DNA of 64,000 nucleotides from Hyphomicrobiales bacterium (GTDB taxonomy: Bacteria > Pseudomonadota > Alphaproteobacteria > Rhizobiales > Xanthobacteraceae): NCBI GenBank assembly GCA_017305535.1, contig JAFKKN010000002.1:124001-188000 (forward strand), written 5' to 3'. Numbering within the stretch: position 1 is the first letter of the stretch; the number at the start of each line of letters is the position of its first letter. Positions 8,669 through 16,989 of the stretch are shown here, piece by piece. The translations under genes and the position numbers were made by a program. Below the pieces are notes generated by a model. That model did not search any database, was not told the origin of the DNA, and worked only from the letters and a program-made list of their open reading frames with translations.

Positions 8669-10339
8669 CTATGACGACGCAGATGCTCTCGCGGTCGTCA
8701 CCGGCGCATGCGCAGCCACTCGCGAGAATTCGATCTCCTCATATCCCTTCGCGGCGACCCCGTTTATGATGCTGACGAATTTTGGCGTCCCTCCATTGTA
8801 GACGATATAACGGATCGTTCCGGCCTCGTGGCCCGCGACATTGGAGTTGTAGCCGGTGAACCAGCCCTGAGCTTTCCGCAACAGCATCATCTCGTACATC
8901 TTGGCGACGTGCGCGGCCCACCGCTCCTGAGCTTCGCCTGTCGCTTCAGCGCGGGTGTAGCCGCGATCCCACATATGCTGCAACAAGTCCATGCACCAGT
9001 TGACGCCGTTCTCGATACCGCGCGGGAAATTCGTTGACGCAGACGCGCTTTGCGGCCCTGTCGGCATCAGGAGATTCGGGAAACCGTGGACCAGCATGCC
9101 GAGGAACGTTGAAGGTCCATGTTTCCACTTGTCGGCCAACCTCTCGCCACCGATCCCTTGAATGTCGATCAGATCATAGGCGCCGGTGATGGCATCGAAT
9201 CCGGTAGCGTAGACGATGATATCGAATTCATAATCACGCTCGGTGGTCCGAAGACCTTTCTCGGTGACGCGAACCAGCGGCGTCTCGCTGACATCCACGA
9301 GTTGCACGTTATTGCGATTGTAGGCTTCGAAATATCTGGTCTCCAACGGCAGGCGCTGCACGCCGAAACCATGATCCTTCGGAATGAGCTTTTCCGCGAC
9401 CCTGGGGTCTTTGACGCGGCGGCGAATGCGGTCGGCGATGTACTCCGACAGTTCGGCATTGGCGGCTTCGTCCATGAAGATTTCGCGGAAGTTCGACAGC
9501 CAGATGCCGAAACCGGGCTCATCGTAGAGCTTGTCCCACAGCTTCACGCGTTCTTCGCGCGGCACGTCGTAGAACCCGCGCGGATCGGGCTCGTGTACGA
9601 AACCGCCCGGCGTGCGGGCGCAGGTCGCGAAAATCTCGTCATAACGCACGCGAATGTCGGCCATTTCCGCGTCGGAGATCGGACCGTTGTTGAGCGGCGC
9701 GCTCCAGTTCGGCCGGCGCTGAAATACGGTGAGTTCGCCGACCTTGTCGGCGATCTCACCGATCAATTGAATGGCGGTGGCGCCGGTGCCGATGACGGCG
9801 ACCTTCTTTCCGGCGAGATCCACCGGCTCACGCGGCCAATAATAAGTGTGAAACGAACGCCCCTTGAAGTCCTTGATGCCTTCGAGACGCGGCAGTGTAG
9901 GCGCCGACAACAGGCCGATGGCAAGCACCACGAAACGACAGGTCAACTCACGGCCGTCACTCACCTTCACATGCCAGAGATCGCGGGCCTCATCGAACCG
10001 CATCGCCTCGACCTTGCAATTGAACTGCATGTGCTTGCGCAGATCGAACTTGTCGGCGACGTAGTTGAGGTAGCGCAGATTCTCGGGCTGGGCGGAAAAA
10101 CGCTCCTTCCAGTGCCATTCATCAAGCAGTTCGCGCGAGAACGAGAAGCCGTAGGTGTAACTTTCGGAATCGAAACGACAGCCGGGATAGCGGTTCCAGT
10201 ACCAGGTGCCGCCGAGATCGGTCGCCGAATCCAGAACGGTGGCATCGATACCGAGATCGACCAGCCGCTTGATCTGGTAAATCCCCGCCACGCCGGCGCC
10301 GACCACAATGACCTCGTAATGGCTTTTGGCTTCCGTCAT
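8669..10339 (-). CDS. Flavin-containing Baeyer-Villiger monooxygenase
   Basis: About 556 residues (570 from the most upstream start). Two Rossmann motifs are visible, GAGVAGIYQ near the N-terminus and GTGATAIQLIGEIA near residue 185, and between them lies FKGRSFHTYYW, an exact match to the FxGxxxHxxxW fingerprint of type I Baeyer-Villiger monooxygenases. SATDLGGTWYWNRYPGCRFDSES segments are typical of cyclohexanone and cyclopentanone monooxygenase relatives. The enzyme uses FAD and NADPH to insert oxygen into a ketone, yielding an ester or lactone. ATGs at 10339, 10348 and 10369 are all in frame and none has a strong ribosome site. The hydrolase gene starts 121 bp downstream on the same strand. 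Confidence 0.93.
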   Translation of the reverse strand: MTEAKSHYEVIVVGAGVAGIYQIKRLVDLGIDATVLDSATDLGGTWYWNRYPGCRFDSESYTYGFSFSRELLDEWHWKERFSAQPENLRYLNYVADKFDLRKHMQFNCKVEAMRFDEARDLWHVKVSDGRELTCRFVVLAIGLLSAPTLPRLEGIKDFKGRSFHTYYWPREPVDLAGKKVAVIGTGATAIQLIGEIADKVGELTVFQRRPNWSAPLNNGPISDAEMADIRVRYDEIFATCARTPGGFVHEPDPRGFYDVPREERVKLWDKLYDEPGFGIWLSNFREIFMDEAANAELSEYIADRIRRRVKDPRVAEKLIPKDHGFGVQRLPLETRYFEAYNRNNVQLVDVSETPLVRVTEKGLRTTERDYEFDIIVYATGFDAITGAYDLIDIQGIGGERLADKWKHGPSTFLGMLVHGFPNLLMPTGPQSASASTNFPRGIENGVNWCMDLLQHMWDRGYTRAEATGEAQERWAAHVAKMYEMMLLRKAQGWFTGYNSNVAGHEAGTIRYIVYNGGTPKFVSIINGVAAKGYEEIEFSRVAAHAPVTTARASASS

Positions 10340-10566
10340 CGTTTCCATCCGTTGTTCTTGCTGTTTCATGGCCGCACCGCACACATCGGACTCTGGACGG
10401 CTCCGCGCGACAATTCAATGCACGCATGCGATCGAGTTCCAAGCGCCTTCGAACGCAACCGTGCGATGCGAGCATGGAGGAAGCCGTGGCAGCAAGCTTT
10501 AACCTCGCGACTGGCCAACAGCCCTGCAAGGTTGGAAAACGACTGGATTCCCAAGGATTTCAGATC

Positions 10567-10640
10567 TGGAGCGGGCGAAGGGAATCGAACCCTCGTATGC
10601 AGCTTGGGAAGCTGCCGTTCTACCATTGAACTACGCCCGC
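10567..10640 (-). tRNA. tRNA-Gly(CCC)
   Basis: A 74-nt tRNA with seven-base acceptor stem GCGGGCG/CGCCCGC, D-loop with AATGGTAG, anticodon stem GCAGC/GCTGC closing the loop TTCCCAA (anticodon CCC), T-arm containing GGTTCGATTCC, discriminator T and encoded CCA. It stands alone between the BVMO and MATE genes. No integrase gene or repeated 3' tRNA fragment is seen nearby, so it gives no sign of being an attachment site. Confidence 0.97.
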
Positions 10641-10736
10641 GATCAGGTTCCCTCTCTGATTTAGCCGAGACGGGGTGCAAGGCCAAGCCCCGTCATCAGG
10701 CAAAGGGGACAATTCAGCGCGACGAATGCGCCGGGT

Positions 10737-12176
10737 CTACGCCAGCGAGCGGCGAGCGACGTTTTTGTCCGCCCCATCCCACCTGGTCCAGACCACGGTT
10801 GCCGTGCACAGCAATCCGAGCACGATCATCGAGAGCGACGCCAGCACGAAGAAGGCGTGACTTGGGGCGCCCTGCGCGATCAGCCACCAGCCACCGAGAC
10901 CGATGAACGCCAGCCGCGCCGTCTGCGCCAGCACCGGGCCGAGCACCTTCGCCGCGCCCTGCGAGGAGAAATACATCGACGTGTTGAGGCCGAGGAACGC
11001 ATACATCGGAGCCGCGACGAACAGGTATTGCCGGCTGGCTTCATGCACGCGGGCGTCGTCGGTGAACAGGTTGACCCAGAGATCAGGGAAGAAAGCGATC
11101 ACCGTGCCGATGGCGCCGACACTCAAGAACGATAGAACTCCCCCGATCCACGCGATCTTGCGCGCCCGCGCCACCTGACCGGCGCCGATCGCCATGCCGA
11201 TCATCGGCACCGACGCGATACCGACCGCGAACGCCAGCGTCGTCAGCATGAACTCAAGCCGCGCGCCGATGCCGTAGCCGGCCAGCACCGCATCGCCAAA
11301 GCGCGCCAGCATCGCGGTGAAGATCGCAATCGTCAGCACCGTCTGGATCGGCGAAAAGCAGGCGATGGCGCCGACCTTGAGAATATCAAAGAACATTCCA
11401 CGCTCGACTCGGATCGCCTGCGCGATCGGATTGACGCGCGCGCGGCCAGACAGCACGTACCAGGCCATGATCGCGGTGCCGATCGAAAAGGCGAGCACGG
11501 TGCCCGCCGCGATGCCGGGCATCCCGAACCGTGGCACCGGCCCGAGCCCAAGCCCGAGGATTGCGCCGAACACGATCTGGCACACGGCGGTATTGAGGGT
11601 TACCATCGACGGCAGCTTCATGTTGCCGGTGCCGCGCAGGATGGACGCGAACGTATTCATCAGCCACGGCACCAGCGCCGCGCCGAAGAAGATGTGCATA
11701 TAGCCGAGCGCCTGCGTCAACACGTTGCCGCGCCCACCGAGCGCCCACAAGAGGCCGCTTCCGCTGAGCAAGATACCAAGCGTAAAGACCACTCCGATGC
11801 AGCAGGCGATGATCAGCGCATGGGCCGCGAGCAAATTCGCACGTTTCACATCTCCCGCCCCCAACGCGCGGGAGATGGCCGACGACACTCCGCCGCCCAT
11901 TGCGCCGCCCGATGTCGTCAGCGTCAGCATGACGAACGGAAACACCAGCGCCATCGCCGCCAGCGCCTCGGTGCCGAGCCGTCCGATATAGGACGTCTCG
12001 GCAATGACGACGCAGGTGCCGGCACCCAGCGCCACCACGTTCGGCGCCGACAGTCGCAGCAGGGTACCGAGGATGGGACGATCCAGCAGGGGATTGGCCG
12101 CTGTGATCATGAGCCGCGACAACACGCGCTCGTCAGCCGCAGCGACGGAGACCTCGGCAACTCCGATATCGGACAT
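10737..12176 (-). CDS. MATE family efflux transporter
   Basis: A 479-residue polytopic membrane protein with about twelve hydrophobic segments in two similar halves, beginning RPILGTLLRLSAPNVVALGAG and containing FPFVMLTLTTSGGAMGGGVSSAISRALGAGD, which is the conserved first-half signature of the multidrug and toxic compound extrusion family; the second half repeats it as VGIASVPMIGMAIGAGQ. MATE proteins export cationic drugs or metabolites in exchange for Na+ or H+. It is monocistronic on the minus strand, and nothing nearby indicates the substrate. The N-terminal 30 residues before the first helix are longer than in NorM. Confidence 0.93.
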   Translation of the reverse strand: MSDIGVAEVSVAAADERVLSRLMITAANPLLDRPILGTLLRLSAPNVVALGAGTCVVIAETSYIGRLGTEALAAMALVFPFVMLTLTTSGGAMGGGVSSAISRALGAGDVKRANLLAAHALIIACCIGVVFTLGILLSGSGLLWALGGRGNVLTQALGYMHIFFGAALVPWLMNTFASILRGTGNMKLPSMVTLNTAVCQIVFGAILGLGLGPVPRFGMPGIAAGTVLAFSIGTAIMAWYVLSGRARVNPIAQAIRVERGMFFDILKVGAIACFSPIQTVLTIAIFTAMLARFGDAVLAGYGIGARLEFMLTTLAFAVGIASVPMIGMAIGAGQVARARKIAWIGGVLSFLSVGAIGTVIAFFPDLWVNLFTDDARVHEASRQYLFVAAPMYAFLGLNTSMYFSSQGAAKVLGPVLAQTARLAFIGLGGWWLIAQGAPSHAFFVLASLSMIVLGLLCTATVVWTRWDGADKNVARRSLA

Positions 12177-12298
12177 TTGCTCCCTGACGGCCGGTGACTG
12201 AGACGCTGCGGGCGAGGCCGAGACAAATCAGTAGCATCGATATCACTATCCGCCACCCGCGCGCGGCGCATGGGCCTATTCCGTCGCGGGGCGAGACA

Positions 12299-13351
12299 CT
12301 AGCTGATTGACCAGACGAACGGCGGTCGACCGCCCGGCGCGGTCGAGAGCTTGACCTGAATAAACCTGCCGCAAACGGCCGCGAGGCCCTCGACCAGACC
12401 TTCCAGCAACCGGACGCAGGCCGGATGATAGTCGACGAGATCCGCCATCAGTTTCCAGCGTCGCTGATGCAGTTCGTAACCGCCACCGGAGGGCACCAGT
12501 TCGACCTCGTCATCCTGCGCGACGAACAACGCGCGCAGGAATTCAGCGAATTCCTTCGGTCCACCACGCGTGCCACCAAGCCCCGGCGCAATCTCGTCGA
12601 AATACTGCATCCCGATCAGTTTACCGGTGAGATGCAACAGATAAGCGGCATCGACCGGGCCGAACACCTGCGTCGCCACCGGGGCGGCGGTGCGGACGTA
12701 TTCCATCGCATAGTTGCGATAGGCCTTCTCGAGTCGTGGTTGCGGCCAGCTATCGACCGGCAGCGCCGGCGCGCTGGCGATATCGAAAGCAGGCGCTTCG
12801 AGATGCGGCGCGAACACCAGCCGCTGATCGATGGTCAGCGGATGATCGTATTCACAGTAATAGCCTTCGAGGCCTTCCTGTCCCTCAACCGACTGCTTGG
12901 TGCAAACAAAACCGAGATTGAGATTGCCGAGCGCCACGCCATTGTTGGCGTGCCAGCCGCGCAGCATCGCGCGCGACACCTCGCCCGGAATGCCGCAGAT
13001 CGCGGTGCCGCGCCACGCCCAGCGCGGCGGCGGATAACGCACCCACGCCTTGCGATCGGTCTCGTACATGTATTCGACATGCACGCCGCCGATCCAGTTG
13101 GACAGATAGTGATACTGCGCCGCCGCCACCGCCGGCGGCAGCTTGTCGAGACCGAGCTTCGTCAACCCCGGCAGGAAACGTTCCTGCTGCTGACGGCGAA
13201 ACACCCGGAACACGAACTCGGCCGCATCCGCCGTGCCGCGCCGGCTGACGATGGTCAGGATCAAGCCGGTGAAGTAAGCGTGATGAAGATCGGCGACGCT
13301 GCGCCAGCCTCGCCACTTCGCATCGCGCGCCGCGGTGTCCGATTCCGTCAA
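12299..13351 (-). CDS. Conserved-type protein of unknown function, coupled to hpaH-like gene
   Basis: A 350-residue soluble protein that I do not recognise. It has no signal peptide or membrane helix and is rich in aromatic residues, with segments such as LSNWIGGVHVEYMYETDRKAW, CGIPGEVSRAMLRGWHANNG, GFVCTKQSVEGQEGLEGYY and HLTGKLIGMQYFDEIAPG. The start is TTG at 13351, supported by GGAGGTGCAGCC immediately upstream; no ATG fits. It begins 23 bp after the stop of the hydratase gene at 13375, so the two are probably one operon and this protein may act in the same catabolic route or sense its intermediate. That link is inference only. Confidence 0.7.
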   Translation of the reverse strand: MTESDTAARDAKWRGWRSVADLHHAYFTGLILTIVSRRGTADAAEFVFRVFRRQQQERFLPGLTKLGLDKLPPAVAAAQYHYLSNWIGGVHVEYMYETDRKAWVRYPPPRWAWRGTAICGIPGEVSRAMLRGWHANNGVALGNLNLGFVCTKQSVEGQEGLEGYYCEYDHPLTIDQRLVFAPHLEAPAFDIASAPALPVDSWPQPRLEKAYRNYAMEYVRTAAPVATQVFGPVDAAYLLHLTGKLIGMQYFDEIAPGLGGTRGGPKEFAEFLRALFVAQDDEVELVPSGGGYELHQRRWKLMADLVDYHPACVRLLEGLVEGLAAVCGRFIQVKLSTAPGGRPPFVWSIS

Positions 13352-13374
13352 GGCTGCACCTCCGAAACTGTCGC

Positions 13375-14157
13375 TTAAGTGAATTGCACGGCGACCGAGC
13401 CGAGCGGACCGAAATCAGCGTGCAGCGTATCGCCCTTGTCGGCCATCACCGGGCGCGTGAACGAGCCCGACAACATCACATGGCCCGGCTCCAGTACGGT
13501 ACCGAACCGTCCGACCTTGTTGGCAAGCCAGGCAATGCCCATCGCCGGATGACCAAGCACGCCAGCGGCAATGCCCGTCTCCTCGATCTCCGAGTTGCGA
13601 TAGAACACCGCGCCGACCCAACGCAGATCGACATCGTGCGGGCGCACCGGGCGGCCGCCAAGCACGATGCCGGCAGCGGCGCCGTTGTCCGCGACGGTGT
13701 CGAAAATCTTGCGCGGGTTCTGCACACGCGCGTCGATGATCTCGATCGCCGGCACGACGTATTCCGTCGCGCGCAGCACATCGAGCAAGCCGATGCCCGG
13801 CCCCTTCAACGGCTTGGCCAGCACGAAGGCCAGTTCCGGCTCGACACGCGGCACGCAGTAGTTGGCGTGCGGCACTTTCGCGCCATCATGCAGCATCATG
13901 TCATCGAGCAGATGGCCGTAGTCAGGTTCGTCGATCTGCACCGACTGCTGCATCGCCTTCGAGGTGAGGCCGACCTTGTGCCCGAGCAACTTGCGGCCGC
14001 CCGCGATCTTGCGCCGCGTCGTCTCGCTCTGGATCGCGTAGGAATCCTCGATCTCGATATTCGGGAAGATCTTGGACAATTGCACGGCCTGCACGCGGGT
14101 CCGCTCGGCTTCCATCAGAATGTCCGCGGCCTTGGCGCGCTCCTGATCGGTCAACAT
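13375..14157 (-). CDS. hpaH: 2-oxo-hept-4-ene-1,7-dioate hydratase (HpaH-like)
   Basis: A 260-residue member of the fumarylacetoacetate-hydrolase superfamily hydratase branch. It carries [31 protein letters not shown], the metal-binding [47 protein letters not shown] and [12 protein letters not shown], which follow HpaH of the homoprotocatechuate pathway closely in order and spacing. HpaH adds water to 2-oxo-hept-4-ene-1,7-dioate with Mg2+ after meta cleavage of homoprotocatechuate. The rest of that pathway (hpaB, D, E, F, I) is absent from the window, so the true substrate could be a related oxo-dienoate (MhpD/DmpE-like). GGGAGGGA lies upstream of the ATG. It is followed by the unknown gene ending at 12299. 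Confidence 0.85.
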   Translation of the reverse strand: MLTDQERAKAADILMEAERTRVQAVQLSKIFPNIEIEDSYAIQSETTRRKIAGGRKLLGHKVGLTSKAMQQSVQIDEPDYGHLLDDMMLHDGAKVPHANYCVPRVEPELAFVLAKPLKGPGIGLLDVLRATEYVVPAIEIIDARVQNPRKIFDTVADNGAAAGIVLGGRPVRPHDVDLRWVGAVFYRNSEIEETGIAAGVLGHPAMGIAWLANKVGRFGTVLEPGHVMLSGSFTRPVMADKGDTLHADFGPLGSVAVQFT

Positions 14158-14278
14158 GGTTCGACAATCCCTCCCGGTCGATGATGTGGTGGAACTTTAT
14201 GCAAGCATGGCGCAATTGGCGACAGAATACCATCGCATGCCGCCCTGCTGAAAATGGGGATCACGAACGCGAGCGTGT

Positions 14279-15394
14279 TCAGGCGCGGAAATGCTTCGAG
14301 AGCTTGAGGCCCTGCGCCTGATAATTCGAGCCGATGCGCTGGCCATAGAGCGCATTCGGACGTTCCAGCATCCGCTCATAGATCAGGCGGCCGACGATCT
14401 GGCCATGTTCGAGAATGAACGGCACTTCGCGCGAGCGCACTTCCAGCACGGCGCGCGCGCCCTGCCCGCCGGCGCCGGCATAGCCGAAACCGGGATCGAA
14501 GAAGCCGGCATAATGCACACGGAATTCGCCGACCAGCGGATCGAACGGTACCATCTCGGCGGCGAAATCCGGCGGCACCTGCACCGCTTCCTTCGACGCG
14601 AGAATATAGAACTCGCCGGGATCGAGGATCAGGCTGCCATCGGGCCGCGCCGCGATCGGCTCCCAGAACTCGTTCACCGCATAGCCGCCACGCCGGTCGA
14701 TGTCGATCACGCCGGTATGTCGCTTGGCGCGATAGCCGACGAAGCCGCCGGAATTTGCGCCCGACAGATCGACGCTCAACGCCAGCCCGCCGGTGAGATC
14801 GGCATCGTCGCAATCGACCAGCCGTTCCTCGTCATGCAGCACTTCGAGTTCGTCGGTGGTGAGGATCGCATCGCCGGTGCGGAAACGCACTTGCGACAGA
14901 CGCGAACCTTCGCGCAGCAGCACGGGAAACGTCTTCGGACTGATCTCGGCATAAAGCGGGCCGTGATAACCGGCACCGATCATGTCGAAGCGACGCGTGC
15001 CGTCGGCGATCACGCGGGTAAACACATCGAGCCGACCGGTCGAGCTTTTCGGATTGGCGGCGGCGACGATTTCCGGCGGCAGCGCGAGGCTTTCCAACAA
15101 CGGGACAATGTAGACGCAATTGGTTTCCAGCACCGCGCCGTCGGACAGGTCGATCTCGTGCAGCTTCAGTTCGTCGATCCGGTCGGCCACCCGCGCGCCC
15201 GGCCCCGGCAGAAAACTCGCGCGCACCCGATAGGCGATGTTGCCGAGCCGCAGGTCGAGGCTCGCCGGCTGGATCTGGCTCTCGACGAAGGGATATTCCG
15301 GCAGGATCAGCCCGGCATCGGCCATCGCCGCAATCATGCGGTCGGACAGAATTCCGTTGGCATCGGGATCAAGCGTAAACGGCACCAATCGCAT
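14279..15394 (-). CDS. dcd: 2'-deoxycytidine 5'-triphosphate deaminase, double-domain form
   Basis: A 371-residue protein, about twice the length of E. coli Dcd, with the dUTPase-like fold repeated: the first half shows SQIQPASLDLRLGNIAYRVRASF and AAANPKSSTGRLDVFTRVIADG, and the second half LILDPGEFYILASKEAVQVPPDF, FDPLVGEFRVHYAGFFDPGFG and EVRSREVPFILEHGQIVGRL. This long form is typical of Alphaproteobacteria and is annotated as dCTP deaminase. It converts dCTP to dUTP, feeding dTMP synthesis. The gene is divergent from the metZ riboswitch leader, and its ATG lies 61 bp from the predicted metZ promoter -35 box. Confidence 0.9.
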   Translation of the reverse strand: MRLVPFTLDPDANGILSDRMIAAMADAGLILPEYPFVESQIQPASLDLRLGNIAYRVRASFLPGPGARVADRIDELKLHEIDLSDGAVLETNCVYIVPLLESLALPPEIVAAANPKSSTGRLDVFTRVIADGTRRFDMIGAGYHGPLYAEISPKTFPVLLREGSRLSQVRFRTGDAILTTDELEVLHDEERLVDCDDADLTGGLALSVDLSGANSGGFVGYRAKRHTGVIDIDRRGGYAVNEFWEPIAARPDGSLILDPGEFYILASKEAVQVPPDFAAEMVPFDPLVGEFRVHYAGFFDPGFGYAGAGGQGARAVLEVRSREVPFILEHGQIVGRLIYERMLERPNALYGQRIGSNYQAQGLKLSKHFRA

Positions 15395-15454
15395 CCTCGA
15401 TTTCGCCCCCAGAATTAGGACGATACCAGTCTTATCGGTTATCCGATGAGCGGC

Positions 15455-15483
15455 TTGACGGAAAGGGCGGGGCGGATTATCAG
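15455..15483 (+). promoter_or_regulatory. Predicted sigma-70 promoter of metZ leader
   Basis: TTGACG at 15455-15460 and TATCAG at 15478-15483 are separated by 17 bp. Transcription would start near 15490, just before the SAM-II aptamer at 15494. Confidence 0.55.
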
Positions 15484-15493
15484 CAGCACTTAT

Positions 15494-15550
15494 CCCGTGG
15501 TGATTTGAGCCGGCCGGCTTGCAGCCACGTTAAACAACTCGCTAAACAGG
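15494..15550 (+). promoter_or_regulatory. SAM-II riboswitch (metA element) upstream of metZ
   Basis: The stretch CCCGTGGTGATTTGAGCCGG followed by CTTGCAGCCACG and ending in CGCTAAACAGG has the SAM-II consensus: the P1 arms CGTGG/CCACG, the conserved GTGATTTG loop, TTGCA between, and the 3' GCTAAA that makes the pseudoknot. This riboswitch binds S-adenosylmethionine and represses methionine biosynthesis genes in Alphaproteobacteria. It lies 80 bp before the metZ start codon and its last two bases form the beginning of a terminator hairpin. Confidence 0.94.
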
Positions 15551-15577
15551 CCGGGGACGCATGATCCCGGCCTTTTT
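15549..15577 (+). terminator. Rho-independent terminator abutting the SAM-II aptamer
   Basis: GGCCGGG at 15549-15555 pairs with CCCGGCC at 15566-15572 around a ten-base loop, followed by TTTTT. It sits between aptamer and metZ, so SAM binding probably controls transcription attenuation here rather than only ribosome-site access. Confidence 0.85.
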
Positions 15578-15630
15578 ATTTGAAGGCCGGATTTTTTATG
15601 GCCGATGTCCGGGCGGCCATTGGAGGTCAT

Positions 15631-16827
15631 ATGTCCATCGCGAAACCCGCTGCACCGTCATACCGTCCCGAAACCCGCCTGATCCATTCAGGCGTACTGC
15701 GCTCGCAATTCAACGAAACCGCCGAGGCGCTGTTTCTGACGCAAGGCTTCGTCTACGACACCGCCGAGCAGTGCGAGGCACGCTTCAACGGCGACGATCC
15801 CGGCTTCATCTACTCGCGTTTCTCCAATCCCAACGTGTCGATGTTCGAGCGCCGGATGTGCGAACTGGAAGGCGCGGAAGCCGCGCGCGCCACTGCGACC
15901 GGCATGGCCGCCGTCACCACCGCGATTCTCGCGCCGCTGCGCGCCGGCGATCACGTCGTCGCGGCAAAAGCGATGTTCGGTTCCTGCCGCTACGTCGTCG
16001 AGGATCTGCTGCCGCGCTACGGCATCGAATCCACGCTGGTGGACGGCCTCGATCTCGATCAGTGGCGGAAAGCGATACGGCCGAACACCCGCACCTGCTT
16101 TCTCGAAAGCCCGACCAATCCGACGCTCGACGTGCTCGATATCGGCGCGATTGCCGACATCGCGCACACGGCCGGTGCGCGCCTGATCGTCGACAACGTA
16201 TTCGCGACGCCGATCTGGCAAAGTCCGCTGACGCTCGGCGCCGACGTCGTTGTGTATTCCGCGACCAAGCACATCGACGGACAAGGGCGCTGTCTCGGCG
16301 GCATCATCCTGTCGTCAGATGCATTCATTCAGGAGCATATCCATACGTTCCTGCGCCAGACCGGCCCGTCGATCTCGCCGTTCAACGCGTGGACCTTGAC
16401 GAAAGGCCTTGAAACGCTGGCGATCCGCGTTCGGCAGCAGACTCAAAACGCTGCCGCTATCGCCGACGCGCTGGCCACGCATCCGAAGATCGCGCGACTG
16501 ATCTATCCGGGCCGCGCCGATCATCCGCAGGCGGCGCTGGTGAAGAAACAGATGCGCGCCGGCTCGACCTTGATCGGTTTCGAGGTGAAGGGCGGCAAGC
16601 CTGCCGCGTTCCGTTTCCTCAATGCACTGAAGCTCGCGCGCATCAGCAACAATCTCGGCGACGCACGCAGTCTTGTCACGCATCCGGCGACCACCACGCA
16701 TCAACGGCTGTCGATTGAAGCCCGCGCCGAACTCGGCATCGGCGAAGGCTTCGTGCGCTTCTCGGCCGGACTGGAGCACGCCGACGACCTGATCGCGGAT
16801 ATCGACGCCGCACTCGAGCACGCGTGA
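15631..16827 (+). CDS. metZ: O-succinylhomoserine sulfhydrylase
   Basis: A 398-residue Cys/Met-metabolism PLP enzyme. Visible features are YRPETRLIHSGVLRSQFNETAE at the N-terminus, YSRFSNPNVSMFERRMCELEG, the cofactor-stacking MFGSCRYV region, ESPTNPTLDVLDI, and the PLP lysine in VVYSATKHIDGQGRCLGG. The combination matches MetZ, which makes homocysteine directly from O-succinylhomoserine and sulfide; cystathionine gamma-synthase is the alternative but the FNETAEALFLTQGFVYD and ATKHIDGQGR signatures favour MetZ. GGAGGTCAT immediately precedes the ATG at 15631. Expression is under the SAM-II riboswitch and terminator upstream. Confidence 0.93.
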   Translation: MSIAKPAAPSYRPETRLIHSGVLRSQFNETAEALFLTQGFVYDTAEQCEARFNGDDPGFIYSRFSNPNVSMFERRMCELEGAEAARATATGMAAVTTAILAPLRAGDHVVAAKAMFGSCRYVVEDLLPRYGIESTLVDGLDLDQWRKAIRPNTRTCFLESPTNPTLDVLDIGAIADIAHTAGARLIVDNVFATPIWQSPLTLGADVVVYSATKHIDGQGRCLGGIILSSDAFIQEHIHTFLRQTGPSISPFNAWTLTKGLETLAIRVRQQTQNAAAIADALATHPKIARLIYPGRADHPQAALVKKQMRAGSTLIGFEVKGGKPAAFRFLNALKLARISNNLGDARSLVTHPATTTHQRLSIEARAELGIGEGFVRFSAGLEHADDLIADIDAALEHA

Positions 16828-16989
16828 GTTTCGCCGCAAATCCTACCGTTATCGGACACTCATACGACGAAATGCGCAGACCAAACGGGCATGCTGCGGC
16901 GTTTTGTGGGTCGCGGTCGCAGCTTCGACAGCCTAATGTCGCCGCGGCTTCGAGCCGAGCTTCAATGGCATAACAAAAAGGGGCATTTA

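Noticed and set aside
10567..10640. tRNA-Gly as an integration site for a genomic island
   Set aside because: No integrase and no repeat of the tRNA 3' end was found within the window.
9119..10906. Long plus-strand open frame across the BVMO gene, the tRNA and the MATE end
   Set aside because: It runs antisense through a tRNA gene and a clear BVMO; no protein family pattern.
12176..12298. Regulator gene in the MATE upstream region
   Set aside because: Only about 120 bp between genes, with no open frame having a ribosome site.
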